From: Hypomesus transpacificus | Taxonomy: Eukaryota > Chordata > Actinopteri > Osmeriformes > Osmeridae | Direction: 5' to 3' | Length of the DNA: 64,000 nucleotides | Assembly: GCF_021917145.1 (NCBI RefSeq) | Contig: NW_025813742.1 | Location: 172,327-236,326 of the forward strand | Shown: in pieces, positions 46,201 through 60,581 of the stretch | How the letters are laid out: the number at the start of each line of letters is the position of its first letter | Numbering within the stretch: position 1 is the first letter of the stretch | The notes under the pieces: model-generated | The model's database searches: none | The model's input: the letters and a program-made list of their open reading frames with translations, nothing else | Told to the model about the DNA's origin: nothing | Made by a program: the position numbers and the translations under genes

Positions 46201-49200
46201 GACTGTATTCAGAGGTGAAAACAACATGAAAACCGGAGCGCTGTCTTTGGGTGAAAAACAAGCAATTGTGAGTCTTAGAGAAGATGGAAAATCAATCAGA
46301 GCCATTGCAGAAACATTGGCCATAGCCAGTACAACCATTTGGAATGTCCTGAAGAAGAAGAAAACTACTGGTGTACTAAGTAACAGACGTCGAACAGGTA
46401 GACCAAGGAAAACATCAGCAGTTGATGACAGAAACATTGTGAGAGCTGTAAAGAAAGACCCTAAAACAACTGTTAGTGAGATCAGCAACAACCTCCAGAT
46501 GGCAGGAGTGAAGGTATCACTATCTACTGTTCGCAGAAGACTTCATGAACAAAAGTACAAGGGCTACACCAGAAGATGCAAACCACTCATTAGCAAGAAG
46601 AATAGGAAGGCCAGGCTGGAATTTGCCAAAAAGTACAGAGATGAACCTCAAAAATTCTGGGACAAAGTTTTATGGACTGATGAGACAAAGATTAACTTTT
46701 ACCAAAGTGATGGAAAGGCTAAAGTTTGGAGAAAGAAAGGAACTGCTCATGATCCCAAACACACAAGCTCATCTGTGAAACACGGTGGAGGTAATGTCAT
46801 GGCTTGGGCTTGCATGGCTTCTTCTAGGACGGGCTCATTAATCTTCATTGAGGATGTAACACATGATGGCAGCAGCAAAATGAACTCGGAAGTCTACAGA
46901 AACATTTTGTCTGCCAATTTAAGGAAAGATGCAACCAAACTGATTGGCAGAGCCTTCATCATGCAGCAAGATAACGACCCAAAACACACTGCCAAACAAC
47001 AAAGGAGTTCATCAGGGGCAAGAAATGGAAGGTATTAGACTGGCCAAGTCAATCTCCAGACTTAAACCCTATAGAGCATGCATTTTACCTGCTTAAGAGG
47101 AGACTGAAGGGAGGAACTCCACAAAACAAACAACAACTGAAAGAGGCTGCAGTGAAAGCCTGGGAAAGCATCAAAAAGGAAGAATGCAAAAGTTTGGTGA
47201 CGTCAATGGGTCACAGACTTGCTGCAGTTATTGAAAGCAAAGGATTTGCAACTAAATATTAAGTCTTATTCACTTAAATATGTTTTAAGTATATCTGTTC
47301 CAATACTTTTGCTCACATGACAAATGGGTGGATTCAAACAAAATGTGATATTTTCTTAGTTGTGCATCAGATCCTGATGTGGAATCTGATCTGACCTGGA
47401 AATAAAAGCTGAAACGTTGATCTCTGGTCTCACGTTCATTATTTGATGTCAAGCCCAAATGTTTTCAGTCTACAGCAAAAATAAAGGAATTCGCCTCACT
47501 GTTCCAATACTTTTGGAGGGCACTGTATTTATGTCTATGCTTTGAATCACTTGTGTCGTTATTTTGTGTTGGAATTAAGCCATTTTAGCAGAACCGTGTT
47601 GTCCGCTTTCTATCAAAGTAATTAGTTGCTAGGCAACACCTGAAACACACCGTGAGAAGACTTGAGAGCTAGCTACAATTAGCCTACCATTTATTTTCAT
47701 TTACAAAATGAAAAGAGCTAAAAATGCCATTTAATAAACAACTTACTAACCTCGACTTTGCCGCAGGCCTCAGTTTGATATTTCCCGGCATGACCGACCG
47801 GTCGAGGTTAGTAAGTAGTAATTAATTAACAAGAAAACATAATTCAAATGAACTCTACAATACCTGACAATGCATTTCCAAGAAGACCCGTCAAGGTCAT
47901 CCTGCTCCTCAACGTAAACCCTGACGTTGTTGTCCTGGTCCAGCTGAAACCAGTACATCAGGCCATCCTTGTCGCGGCCAATCGGCTGCAGTCGCATCTT
48001 TTCTGGATCCTCATCGTTGATTGCTGTCTTGAACTTGACATTGTCATCAAACTGGCTCTCGCAAAGATACTGAAGCGAGGGAGGGAGGGGAGAGGGCGGG
48101 AGAGAGAGAGAGGAGAGAAGAGCGGGATGTACAACAGAGGTTTTGAGAGAGTCCATCTCATTTTACAATTAGGAGAACTTGTCAGACCAATAAGAGATGA
48201 TACTCACTTTGAGGATTCCCGTCTTGCATTCTACTGTCATGTCCTTGTATCCTTTCTCTTCCAGCTCCCAAGCCCAAGAAGAGTTGAATTCCTGACATAT
48301 CTAGTAGGGGCACATTTTGACAGCGATTAAAACTGGCATGCAAAAGACTCACATAGAAGGGGGAAGCTCTCCAAGAGTCAAAGCCATGTATTTGCCAACA
48401 ATTTTACGATAAGCCGCTGCTTGTATAAAACTCACTTTCTTTGACACTTTAAATAGGCTGGCCCCCTAATCTACCACATCGACCACTTAAAAATGCTAAA
48501 CAATTGTTTGGACAAAAAAAAGGAGGTTTCTTTCAAATAAATTGTACCTTCACAAGATGCTTTTCCCATCTGTCTGCTGACACTGACTTGCCGATCTTCC
48601 TCAGCAACTTCACGTGCAGGTCCACCAAGAGCTTCGGAACTGAGGAAAGATTAAACATTAAGACTGATGAGCATAATAACTAACCATAAACAAAAACCTT
48701 GTTTGCATGTTCAATGAATCTGTGGTGTGTTAAATAAATCTCTGATGAGCTTTTAGACATTTCATTGTAAACGTATAAACATACTTAAAAATCTGTATCC
48801 AACGCCAATTTCTATTTGATCATGGTTGCATGGGTAGTTCTGAACGTCAAAACTGTTTACAATTTCCCAGTCGGCTATCGATCAAAGTTTACATGATCTC
48901 AAATATACGAGTAATTGAGCAATGCATTAAAATAACATTCTTTGATATTGTATTATGCAATTTTAAAAAGCCTTTATAACTGCTTTTTAAAATAATTTGT
49001 GTTGTCCAAACACTAAGCACATCGCTGGTCAAAACAATGGTGCAGCCATAGTCTGTCTACTATATGCCATTTCATCGAGTTTCAGGCAGCCTTTCTATTA
49101 CGTTTACGGGAGGAAATAAAAACTGAATTTATCCGCGATAAAACAAACAAAAATCCGCTTGTAATCTTACAACGCACAAATCCGCCAAAACATTTCAAAT

Positions 49201-49931
49201 GAAGCTCATTAGGTATTTGCGTAATTAAGGGACTCCATTCAGGAAGACTTGATGAGCGTGCGCATGCGCATTTCGGTGCGAGCGAAACACTACATGCAAA
49301 ATACCATATAACTGTAAATATTGAGACCAATTTCTTGCTCCACGGAATCCCTTACGTGCACGATACGTGTAACTTGACAATATTTCGACATATCCTGAAC
49401 CAGATCATATTTATGTACCACTCTGGGGCCGATACGCACAACATTTCTGCGTGTGATTAAGTGCTATTCAACCCATGGCAGATAAAGGCTGGCTGAAAAA
49501 TAAATCCTAGCCAGCTAACATTTCAAACCCTCAAATTGTGCAGAAAGACTTATTTATTCGGAGATTTAATACAAAAACAAGCTCCAACGAAGCATATACG
49601 TGCAGCTGAACGTACATCGCAAACATACGATTGCTGCAAAACACTGTAAAACACACAATGATGTTTGGAAACCACACAATAACACAACTCGCACGAACGA
49701 CAGCACGCTAATGCAACGGTGTAGACGCTCCTCCCCACCTATCTGGCTACAGCAGTCTGGGGGTTTTCATACAGTACCTGAAGATGTGTCCAGGAAATAC
49801 CGCTCCAACTGAGTAAATGTGAGCTCCGGTAAATCCAACAAGGGTCCATACCGCTCTAGGAAAGAGCATATTACGGCGTAGCTTGGGCATAACCCAGGGA
49901 GAGAACCCGCCGCTGCCGCCGAAGCAGCCAT
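37239..49931 (-). CDS. rsf1: Remodeling and spacing factor 1 (histone-binding subunit of the RSF complex), enlarged
   Basis: RSF1 pairs with the ISWI ATPase SMARCA5/SNF2H to space nucleosomes. Minus-strand exons: 49778-49931, 48548-48639, 48208-48300, 47864-48069, 45436-45539, 41384-45309, 40964-41248, 40585-40689, 40201-40274, 39914-39968, 39593-39705, 39319-39386, 38943-39156, 38340-38572, 37995-38174, 37239-37798. They join in frame to 2,153 residues; human RSF1 has about 1,441. Seen: an N-terminal globular region (YAVICSFLERYGPLLDLPEL, WEKHLVK, DKDGLMYWFQLD); a giant exon 6 rich in Lys, Glu, Thr and Ser; a C4HC3 PHD finger at about 1609-1654 (CKHC, CDSC, YHTAC, CPPC); the segment KERLVYVGISVENII; Ser/Asp/Glu and Arg/Lys tracts; and the conserved end VTDLVDYVCNSEQL. 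The extra length is in exon 6. The intron after exon 13 has a GC donor, and intron 4 carries a Tc1 element. Confidence 0.96.
38589..38785 (-). mobile_element. tRNA-derived SINE in rsf1, tail 17 bp from the exon 14 acceptor
   Basis: A full copy in the same orientation as rsf1. On the minus strand its tail (GCTAAATGACTAAATGTAAA) ends about 17 bases before exon 14 (38340-38572), so it occupies the branch-point region. Confidence 0.85.
39550..39590 (+). mobile_element. SINE tail fragment next to the rsf1 exon 11 donor
   Basis: ATCGCTTTGGATAAAAGCGC followed by TAAATTAATAAAA matches the 3' end of the local SINE family. It lies antisense to rsf1, just inside the intron beyond the donor at 39592. 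Confidence 0.55.
40480..40503. repeat. (TA)n microsatellite, rsf1 intron
   Basis: A run of about 12 TA units. Confidence 0.9.
42375..43460 (-). repeat. rsf1: Coding tandem array in rsf1 exon 6 (Lys-Asp-Thr repeats)
   Basis: About 1.1 kb of exon 6 encodes units such as STKDTAKEST, KTSAKDTA and KDTENVSTKE, covering roughly residues 830-1195. The basic unit is about 10-12 residues. In the upstream part of the protein a larger unit of 35 residues repeats: TGTTCTTTGT recurs on the plus strand at 43191, 43296 and 43401, exactly 105 bp apart. All units keep the frame. The result is a highly charged, Thr/Ser-rich, surely disordered segment that mammalian RSF1, being about 700 residues shorter, is not expected to have in this form. 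Confidence 0.9.
45857..47525 (+). mobile_element. Tc1/mariner transposon, nearly intact, in rsf1 intron 4
   Basis: The ends read CAGTGCCCTCCAAAAGTATT and its reverse complement, and TA flanks both sides (45855-45856, 47526-47527). The inverted repeats run about 220 bp inward. Each has an outer and an inner direct repeat of AAAAGTATTGGAACA (left at about 45869 and 46065; right at about 47296 and 47499), which is the IR/DR arrangement of Tc1 elements. One transposase gene, broken by a frameshift, fills the centre. The end sequence resembles Tc1 elements widespread in fishes. It is inserted antisense to rsf1, far from the exon borders. Confidence 0.95.
46190..47262 (+). pseudogene. Tc1 transposase, interrupted by one frameshift
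   Basis: The frame opens with a paired helix-turn-helix region (SIRAIAETLAIASTTI), a GRPR-type hook (RRTGRPRKT) and a second HTH, followed by the DDE catalytic domain: Asp in LWTDETKIN and Asp in QQDNDPKHTA. The reading frame is lost at about 46990-47005, in an A-rich stretch just after the second Asp. The rest, with the third catalytic residue in SPDLNPIEH and the family C-terminus ending at 47262, continues in the next frame. This fits a one-base deletion. A methionine at 46226 (MKTGALSLGE) is the more usual family start. As read, no active enzyme is encoded. Confidence 0.92.
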
Positions 49932-50712
49932 CTTTTCCAATGGAGGACCTGGAGACCGTGCTCGGAGGACCAATGACTGCCCACAATTCAACGCGTCAAA
50001 TAATATTGAGGCCCAGAGGTCTTTGCGGTAGAAAGTCAGATTACTATGTATCTGGAAAAGTAAATGTAAACAGACCAGTATGATCACTGTACAGTTGATT
50101 CACTTACGCATTGTTTTAATGTATCCAAATGATCCACGTTGTTAACAGGACTGTGCTAAGCGCAACCTATTGTTGGTTGCCATTTTGTTACTTAGGCTCT
50201 ACTCTTCGTACAGATTTGACCATAATTGTCATGTCATTACAAATTGAAACTTTAATGTAGCCTTGTTCTGCTAACCTTGGCACCCAAAACTTGAATTACA
50301 CTGCACAGCTGTAAAAATGTCCTCGATCATATAATTAATCGCAAAGGGGTAACAAAGGCAAACTACTTTGTCATATTATTTTGAACATTGTTGAAATGTT
50401 TACAGATTTAGTTATTACAACACATGAAACACACACACTAACACAAATACACTAATGTAGGGAAAAGGTGATTGGGTAATTCATATGAAGTAGGCTATGC
50501 AAATGTAAATTATAAATGTATTATAATAACTGTGCTCAGACTCAAACATCAAAAGCGTTCCCTTCATATTAAGTTTTCATCTGATATTTAATGTCCCCAG
50601 GTCTGTAATAATGATGACCAATTACAGTCCTATCCAGCATTAAAATTAATAGGCAATATCTTGCAGTTGGAAGAAGAAAAAAAAACCAGCATATTATGTT
50701 GATAAGCTAATT

Positions 50713-52320
50713 TTTATTTCACATTTATTTGTACACAATAAATACAGTTCTTAACATCCAAAGAAATATAATTTCAACGCACTGCAAATGTTGCTGATGT
50801 TTCACTTTTGGGAAATCGGCACATAGTTTCAGCCCTAATGTAGCCTACTGAAAAAAATCAGTATCAAAAACGTGACCATCAGCTTCTCTGCTAGGGGGAG
50901 TGTGAACGTGACGCCCGTATTCTTTCAATACAACAGGGTAAATGTAAACTTCAAAAATAAGTTTGATGACATTCAGATCTCAAGAAGATCAACGCAAACA
51001 CAGCAACATGACTAAAGAGATATCGCTTTTCCTCTAACCCAAATTTCAACAAAATGTCAGTATCCCTCCGTCTTCCATAAAACATTGTAGCCTATTTTAC
51101 ACAGATCTCCATCTGAAAGTTCTCGAAATGGAAGAGAACATCTGTCACACAAAAGACACTACAATGGCTATTTAAGGCTAAATTGTTCAGAAGCATAGGA
51201 AAATAACAAGAACATTACTTTGCATACCAATATAGTTGGAACACAAAACATCGAAACAATTAATGAACAAATCGATGCAGCAGCATCCACAACAGAGACC
51301 AACCAGCAATACTGAAAAGGGCATAAAAAGACTACAAAAGTGCTTCAGTATTTCAGTCAGTTCACAAGTCCACTAGGTAGGCTGCAGCTGGGAGATGTAG
51401 GCACACAACCTGCCCTCACCGCATCACGATGTGACGCACTCTTTCACTGCTGAACCCCCCCCCCCCCCCCCCCCCCGACTCAAGAACTATCCTCACCCAG
51501 GAAACATTATCAGCTAATGTTAAGCCTAGATTAGTATCGATAACAACTGAACTATATCCTTATTGTACAACAAAACAACACAAGGATACTCTAACATATA
51601 CTCTTACATACTACAGGTAACCCCCCCCGCCCTTCCCATCCCCACCCCCAGACATTTTGAAATGTTGACATTTTGATGCAAAGAAACTTACCAATAGAAG
51701 TTACTTTGTTACAATGTTAAAAAGAAAAAAGGAAAAAAGTGCCATTGGGCATCAAATCTCACATGTTGCAATTCACACTTTCTTCCCTAAAAATTAACAT
51801 TGCCACGGTTCCCTTTCATTCATTAAATGTTGGATCCATTTTGTTTTCCAGACGTTAGTATTTCACAAGAGCTGAGGAACCAGCCTCGTTCATGAAGTGA
51901 ATTTCCCTGAAAATGTGGAGACGACGACCAAGAGAGAACCAAACCAAGAAATCTGCCTTAATTTAAAGCTGCGATTTGTTAATTGTTGTGAACACAAGTT
52001 CAATCCTCCCTCTGAATCTTTGTTGCATAGTAATCCAACCGAAATACATCTTTATATTAGCAAGGCCAGACTGTCGCAGTATAATGCCCTGTTGTGAACG
52101 CGAAGAGGAAAAAAACCCGTAAGAGGAAAAGAAACACAAACACATGTAAGCAGAGGCACAAAGGAGAGATAAGGGGAGAGATATAGGAAGCAGAGAGAAG
52201 AATAAGGGATGGAAGATGAAGATGTAAGTGAAGAGAGAGAGAGGGAAAGAGGAAGAGAGGGAGAGAGAGAGAGGAAGAGAGGAAGAGAGGGAGAGAGAGA
52301 GAGAAAGAGAGAGAGTAAGA

Positions 52321-52406
<86 letters not shown>

Positions 52407-52629
52407 AACGGAGACAGAAAGGCACAATGTATCGCTTCCCCCCAACACGCACTGTCTGGGCCCTACTTGGACAAACCGAGAGGAGGGGGAGGAGTCAAGT
52501 CCTCGAGGCTTCCTTGCTCTGGAGAGGAGAACCTCCCCCCCCCCTCCTCCCCCCTCAGAGGAAGCCCAGGAAACCTGGATCCACCAGGTCTGGGGTCTGG
52601 GTGCACCCGCCACCAGGGCGGCGCTGTGG
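50713..52629 (-). other. fchsd2: Probable fchsd2 3' UTR
   Basis: Sequence without coding potential follows the fchsd2 stop codon. AATAAA occurs on the minus strand at 50713-50718. It contains a C run near 51460 and the GA microsatellite listed separately. The end is inferred. Confidence 0.4.
52228..52418. repeat. (GA)n microsatellite in the fchsd2 3' UTR
   Basis: GAGAGAGAGGGA and GAGAGAAA units, almost purine-only on the plus strand. In the transcript it would be CU-rich. Confidence 0.92.
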
Positions 52630-53900
<1,271 letters not shown>

Positions 53901-54000
53901 NNNNNNNNNNNNNNNNNNNNNNNNNNNNNNNNNNNNNNNNNNNNNNNNNNNNNNNNNNNNNNNNNNNNNNNNNNNNNNNNNNNNNNNNNNNNNNNNNNNN
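53901..54000. other. Assembly gap (100 N)
   Basis: Exactly 100 N, the usual placeholder for a gap of unknown size. It interrupts an fchsd2 exon. The flanking pieces may not be true neighbours. Confidence 0.99.
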
Positions 54001-54221
54001 GAGAACATTGGGGGTTTATTTCAGTCTTGAACGCACCTCTAACAGTCTCTTGGTGTGGGGTGGGGGGGGGTTCAGACATGCAACAAACCCTGCAAGACAT
54101 TCCATTGCATGTATTCTAAGGCACTGCGCATTCCAGCCCTGAGCTCTCCCCCCCCCCCCCCCTCCCCCCGCGTCTGTCAGTTCATCCTCCAGACACACAC
54201 AACAAACGAAGAGGGCAGACT

Positions 54222-54302
54222 TTAACACACACACACGTACGTACACACACACACACATACGAACGTACACACACACACATACGTACGTACACACATTTGC
54301 AC
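54222..54302. repeat. (AC)n / GTAC composite repeat
   Basis: Runs of ACACAC separated by CGTACGTAC words. Confidence 0.85.
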
Positions 54303-54419
54303 ACACAAGCTCAGGTACAGATGCCATGTGATAGGCTAGCTATACCCTCTTTCTATCCTTCCTGTTGTCGCTTCGTTACCTACACTGAGCTAACGCGAAC
54401 ATGTGTAGGAGAAACAGGG

Positions 54420-54540
54420 GGTAGAGAGAGAGATAAGAGAGATAAACAGAGAGAGATAGAGAGAAAATAGGGAGATAAGAGAGAAAGAGAGAGATGAGAG
54501 AGATAGATCAGGGTGTTTGAAAGAAAGAAAGAATGAAAGA
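54420..54540. repeat. GA-rich / GATA-like repeat
   Basis: Units of AGAGAGATAAGAGAGA, ending in GAAAGAAAGAA. Confidence 0.85.
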
Positions 54541-57303
54541 AAGGTTTTCTCGTTGAGCTGTATGGAGGAGAAGTCTTCCACAGAGCCGGGTCAGACGAAC
54601 CCAGGACTACCTCCTCTCTAGTCTCATTAGGAGCATAAACACCTCTGGGTTGATATCTCCCTCAGATAAATAATCAGTCGATTGCCACCCAATGGTCTTC
54701 AGAGATGAATGAGATTAACCTCCCCCTCTATGAACACTGTGTGTGTGTGTGTGTGTGTGTGTGTCAGTCGAGTGCGAGTGTGTACGTGCGAGGGCATATC
54801 ATAACCACTTACGTGTCCAAGATGTCTCGTTGTGCTTGATGCATGTAGCTCTGCACATGTGTGTGTGAGTGTGTGTGTATGTGTGTGTGTGTGGGTGTGT
54901 GTGTAGCAGCATGGAGGCCTACATCCCAGAGAGGGGCAGCCCTGGGGCAGCTGAGGTGAGAGGCAGTTCAGATTCTCCTCAGACACTGAGCCAATCCACC
55001 GCCTCCACACACCCACCCGGCCCCTCCACCCTTCCTCCACACACCCGGCCCCTCCACCCTCCTCCACACACCCACCCTCCGACGCCAAAGCAACACGTTT
55101 CACAAACGCTTACAGGCCTGAGGCCAATCCTCCTTGCTGCATGGGCTCTAACAAAAGCCTTTATTAACATTCCTGTTCATCATCAGGGCTGGTTTGATGT
55201 CAACGGAGTGTTTATTAAACACCGAGATAAGAGGCGTTGGAGGGGGGAAAAAGAAGACAGGAGAGGCCATTTGCAACGTTGCGGCGTTAACACCAGAGCA
55301 GGTGCGTCTCAACAGTTAATTGGGAGCCGTCACCTCTCCAGGGGTGATTTGTCACTGCCCTCTGGAGACAGGCAGAGCTAACAGCAACGTACGCAGACGT
55401 CGTGTCGTGAAAAGAAACCTGCGCGTCACCGACGTCTTTGTCCACACTGGGATGTTTACCTGCTGAAACGTGAGATCTGTGGGTAGGAAGAGCGGCGAGT
55501 CTGCTACGACTTTCGCTTTCGTAGCTGAACTCTCGACTACGTGCAGCTAAAACTACAACTCCCATAATCCCCTGGCTTACCATGAGGAAATCTCGCTGTT
55601 TTTGCTGGGATTTTCACGACCAAACATGCTTTGGATCAGAAACAACTGAGACAGTAGTGTTATAAATATACAATAACAAAGACTACTTTCACCTGCCTTA
55701 GCTAATGTCATGTCAACTTACAAGATTCACCTCTCAAACACACACACACACACACACGACGAGAATCACAAAGTGATACATAAAACATTTGAAGAAAAGG
55801 GAGGAAAAAGAATGATCTCAATCTCTGTGGTATCTTCAAAGACAGAACGATGGAGGCTAGGGATTTAGTTATGTCTGTGATCGCCCCTGGGCATGTTGGT
55901 TCATCTCTCTCAACCTCTCCTACACAGTCATTCTTTCCTGCACAACCTCTTTGTGAGTGCTTGTGCTGCTGGTTAAGTGCGTTGAGCTCGAGGGTAAAGC
56001 AACATAGCTGGTTCCATGAGGCCTGGAGTGTACTAGGGTTCCACCGCCACATGGCACATGAATACACGTGTAAGTGGTTAATCTACGATGATAATCACAT
56101 TTTATCCTCCCTGTAACAGTATATTGGTGGATTTGGCGACCGTTCAAATGACATCAGGGATTAAATCGGGGACGTAGTATAGGATTCTTTACTCTCAGCT
56201 TCTGGGATTTGGTCGCATCTAACAAAGCTTATCCTCAGATGTAGCATGGTGCAATTCTGGCTGTCCGGAGAGACGACCGAAAAAGAAGAAGATGGTGTTT
56301 AGGTCGTGCTAAAGATGTCAAGACTGCACAGGACAGGACAGGACGATCTCTGAATGTGATGCTTATATCTGTGCTCTTTATTATCTCCAGGCATTTTATA
56401 AGTGTTGTAGGATGCTGAATCTAAACATGAGAATGAAAAGACGAGTTGTGTCCGAATACTATTATTATTCATGTTATTTACGTGTTTATGGTTCAAATGA
56501 AAATAAAAGCCTCGTCTATATTATATACGTTATCTTTGTCTTGTCATTGTTGTCATATCATCATTACGCCACAAAAACGATTAACTAATAATTAGCTTAT
56601 ATCAAATTAGCTATTCTAGCCATAGGCTAATAGGAGGCTACGGCATTCTCCAAAGGAAAAACGCAACATCACCACAAATGGGAAAAGTCATTGACGAACA
56701 AAACATTTCCCAACTAGCTATCACACTAGCATGTACAGTGCGTCTTTATAAACGTCAGGTCTTGAAATATCCTACAAAAGATTGCCCTCCATTACAGCGG
56801 ATGTAACAAATCGAAACGATAGTTTTACCCCTGCTATGCTCGTGGACTCAGTTGTGGAAATAATTGCTGTGCTTAGAATTTCACTAGTTTTTTTAATGGT
56901 CACACAGTCTAACTCCCGACACCATTTTGAGCCGCACGTCTCTTTGCGAATTGCAGAGCTGCAACTGCAAGAGGAGGAAAATATAGCCGGGACAAGAGGT
57001 CGGCGGTAATTCCACCGCACTAACAGTCTGCCCGTCACGTCTTTATAACGCATCCTTGAGATTCTGTCTGTGAACTGTTTTACACTGCAGTAACATTAAA
57101 GACACACCAACCCATTTTGTTTCACACTTGACATGCATTTGTCATGTTTTGTAAACCCTCGTTTATTTCTTGGAACGTGTGTCCATCTTAAATAGCCTAG
57201 TCTCCGTCTATCCTTTTAACGTGTTGAAATGACAATTGCATTAAACATTATACGGCAACATCTGTCCACAAACTAGGAACACATCTGGGAAAATCTTACT
57301 CAC

Positions 57304-57420
57304 CAAATATCCGAAGGGATTTTCAATAGTGTTGTGGCTTGTCTTGGATTCAGTGCAGGGTCCCGAGTTGTCACTATTTTGCCTTGTTCAATGCTGGCGG
57401 TTTTCTCCTAGGTTCGCTTC
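57304..57420 (-). other. Possible non-coding first exon on the minus strand (fam168a candidate)
   Basis: The minus strand reads CCTTCGGATATTTG followed by a consensus GTGAGTAAG donor at 57303. There is no ATG in a useful frame, so it would be 5' UTR. It lies head-to-head with plekhb1. In human, FAM168A lies head-to-head with PLEKHB1 and is also on the opposite strand, which suggests fam168a, but no coding exon is present to prove it. The upper limit is arbitrary. Confidence 0.3.
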
Positions 57421-59491
57421 GCTGCTTTCTCATGAGCGACGTTGGTAGCATCGACATCCACACACAGAAAGTGGGGGGATGGGAATTTTGAGAGCGAGAA
57501 GCAGGGGCGACGGAGGGGGGCAGTAAAGATTGCAAACACAAGAGGAGGACCTTTACTTTCTCATACGATTGTCGAAGAGGGACTGCTAGGCCTTGTCTAA
57601 TCAACCACACACTCAATACTCCAACTTCATATTTTGTAACGAGCGGTAAAAATTTAGGCAATTTAAATTCCCCATACGGAAACGATGGGCTGAAGACCGT
57701 AGGCCATATTGGAAATATTTAGAAATGTCAAGGTTAAATATTCATAACAATATGTCCTCACAAAACTAAATTGCAGAATGCAACCTCGTATGATATGTTA
57801 CACAAATAGCTCACTATCTAAATCTTATATGCCCATCTACAAACTCTGAATAGTAGCAAATATACAATACGTAAATGCAAATGAACCTATAATTATATTC
57901 CAAGCGTGGACCCATCTTCATAGTTTCAAAATTGATGAATATAATTAAAATAGGCCTATTCTCTATATTAGTTTTCTAATTCATGATGTATTTGCTTATG
58001 ACTATTATGACGGGCTGAATGTAAATGAGGCATCTTAAATTACTATAGAGGGCACACTATGAATAAAACATAACATTCCCTCATGGTTTAGGTTATAACG
58101 GTTTGTGTGTGAGAAATGAGTGAACGTATTTAGTTCGTGTTTAGTTTAAATAGGTTATAGGCCCATCTGATTTACATAAACCATCTGTGACTGATTAAAG
58201 AACACAAAAAAATTATACAAATAATTGTAATATCAATATGAATCCACATTGTTGATATTATTAGTTTAATCTTGCTACAACCCCAATCACACACATAATC
58301 AAACGTATTATTTGTTATTGTCATATTGTGAACATTATGATCTTCACAGTAGCTGTACTCTTGGTGCAAGACAGTCAAGGTCATCTATGGTGGACAGCAT
58401 CTAGTGGCTACAGCGTGTACTGTCAGTCTAGAAAACATAAAATAAAGAAAAAAGAAAAAGCTCCTGTTTATGGCAGATTCTGAAAAACCTCTTTTTGCTC
58501 ACAAGTATTTGATGGGTTATGGTTTGTTTATCATTATGTACCTCTGAACAATATTATTAATATTTTAACATATAAATGTATATGCCCTTCTACTGTCACG
58601 ATGTAATAAACTACCAGGGGAGGAAAATATAGTAATTCAGGTGTAGTTATCACTGTAATCTTTTCTGTCATTTATTTTTTGCCAACCTTATTCATTTAGT
58701 GCACAGGGAAAATTAAGACAGCTATTCTAGTCATCTCCAGCATAGCCGAGTCACTGTGATATAACTGTCAGAAAAGAGGTCATTATCACTGACTTCAGAC
58801 TCTAAACAGCCAGGAGTCTTCTAGGGAAGTCTAAAGCCATGTTGATCTCACACAGATCAAACATAAATGAAGGGGCCGCTAGTTTATTTGCCAATGTCTT
58901 AGCCCAAAAGATCTGCATTTCATGTGTGAGACAGGTAACAGGCTTGATAATGACACAGATGAGTGTAGTGCTGAAAGTAGGATATGTTTCTTATGACACG
59001 AGCGACCTAGTGAAACAGTTAGGGTTAATCCACAGATGGATTAAGGTGACTGTTTGGGGGTAGCAGTGCTACTTGTGTGTGTGTGTGTCTGTATGATAAC
59101 TACATAAACAAAGTCAATATTTTCTTTGATACATTAAAGCCACTAAAGACAGATAAAAAGATCTAGGCAGGTTTGAGAAACAGGAATCATGGGCAGAAAA
59201 GGGAAGGTGAGTCAGGAGAGAGAGAAGGTGTGGTCAATCCAGGCTTCTAATCCCGAATTATCCAGCAGGTCAGGCCTCTCACTTCTGGATTAGACCACAC
59301 TGTCTCCTCTCAAGACAAAACAAAGACGCCATTGCAGTCAGCTTCCAGAAATTCAAGCTCCTCACAGGGAAATCCTCAGAGGGTATTTTGGTTGTCCATC
59401 TTGGTTTGTGAACACTAACGCTTCTAACTCCACTCCAGATTTCCTCTTTGGATTATTTGCGAAACAGCAACTCTGTTGCCACTTTGGAACT
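57421..59491. other. Interval upstream of plekhb1
   Basis: A/T-rich sequence with no recognised gene. It must include the plekhb1 promoter and any 5' UTR. No clear TATA box or CpG island is seen close to the ATG. Confidence 0.5.
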
Positions 59492-60548
59492 ATGGCGTTG
59501 CTTAAATCAGGCTTGCTATGGAGAAAGGGTAAGTCGCTTTGATATTATTATCATTTAGGGTATACAGTGCATCATGTCAACAAAAATGATTAATGTACGG
59601 TAAATGTGGTATATATAGTGTCTCAGATGAAAACTAATTACAGAGTTGACGAGATATCACATGTATGCCTAAAGCCTGAACAGATAAGCAAGACCAAAGG
59701 AACAATTTTGTCGGAGACAAGAAGAGGGGGGAAAGGCATTCATGCACACTATTATTCACACACTGTCTTTGTTTTGTTTTGAGATCTATGTCCTGGTTAA
59801 CAGTGGATGACTTTATGAGGTAGAAGTTACATAAAATGAAGTGAATGAGCCAGTGGCAGAAAACAAACTGGAGGAATGGAATTGTTCTGGAATGTGAAAA
59901 CGCTCACTGTTATGAAACTACAATCCGCCTTCTATTCATCCTTAATCCAATTAACTATCTGAGTTACCCAATCAAGGACTCTCTGGGCAATTAGACAACC
60001 AATAGGGCAGCACTCCTTTGAATGTATGACACAAACAGACAAGCATGTTTGGATGGGACGTGGATGGGACAACCGCACGTGAAAAAAGCCCTACGATGCC
60101 CGAATAATCTTTTCATGGAGCCGCTTGGAATGACTGTGGGCTCCTTAACTCTAAATCAATCATCACCTCATTCTGTGATAACCCAGCATCCCAAATCAGA
60201 CTATATTCTGACTAGAGTAGAAGGAATGGTATGGAAAACTTTATCGGCACACTTTCCTTGGACAGTCAGACATTAACAGTTGTCCACCATCACCTTGTCC
60301 ACTCTCCGCCCCTCTCTTCAGGCTCCGTCCTCAAGCGCTGGAAGCTGAACTGGTGTGACCTGTGGATCGACGGGAGTCTGGTCTTCTACAAGTTGGAGAG
60401 CAGACGCGAGTACGAACACAGAGTCAACCTCAAGACGAGCTGTGTGGAGGTGATGATCGGTCTGGAGTGTGGAGGTGGGTTCTGTGTGGTGTGTGTGAGA
60501 GAGAGGTTATATACCTCTGTCTATCTCTGTCTCCCTCTTGTGAGGGAG

Positions 60549-60581
<33 letters not shown>

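Larger units (their letters stand above)
54001..57290. other. Interval right of the gap without a recognised coding exon
   Basis: It holds (AC) and GTAC-rich repeats at 54222-54302, GA repeats at 54420-54540, a pyrimidine-rich stretch near 55000-55080 and short unsupported open frames. No fchsd2 exon is visible. If the minus-strand first exon at about 57.3 kb is real, this is its first intron. Confidence 0.5.

Noticed and set aside
54869-55381. 170-codon plus-strand frame right of the gap
   Set aside because: The start lies in a TG repeat, the middle is a Pro/His repeat (CACACACCC), and no domain is recognised.
57374-57661. 95-codon minus-strand frame near the possible first exon
   Set aside because: No homology, and it lies outside a plausible spliced frame; more likely 5' UTR or upstream DNA.
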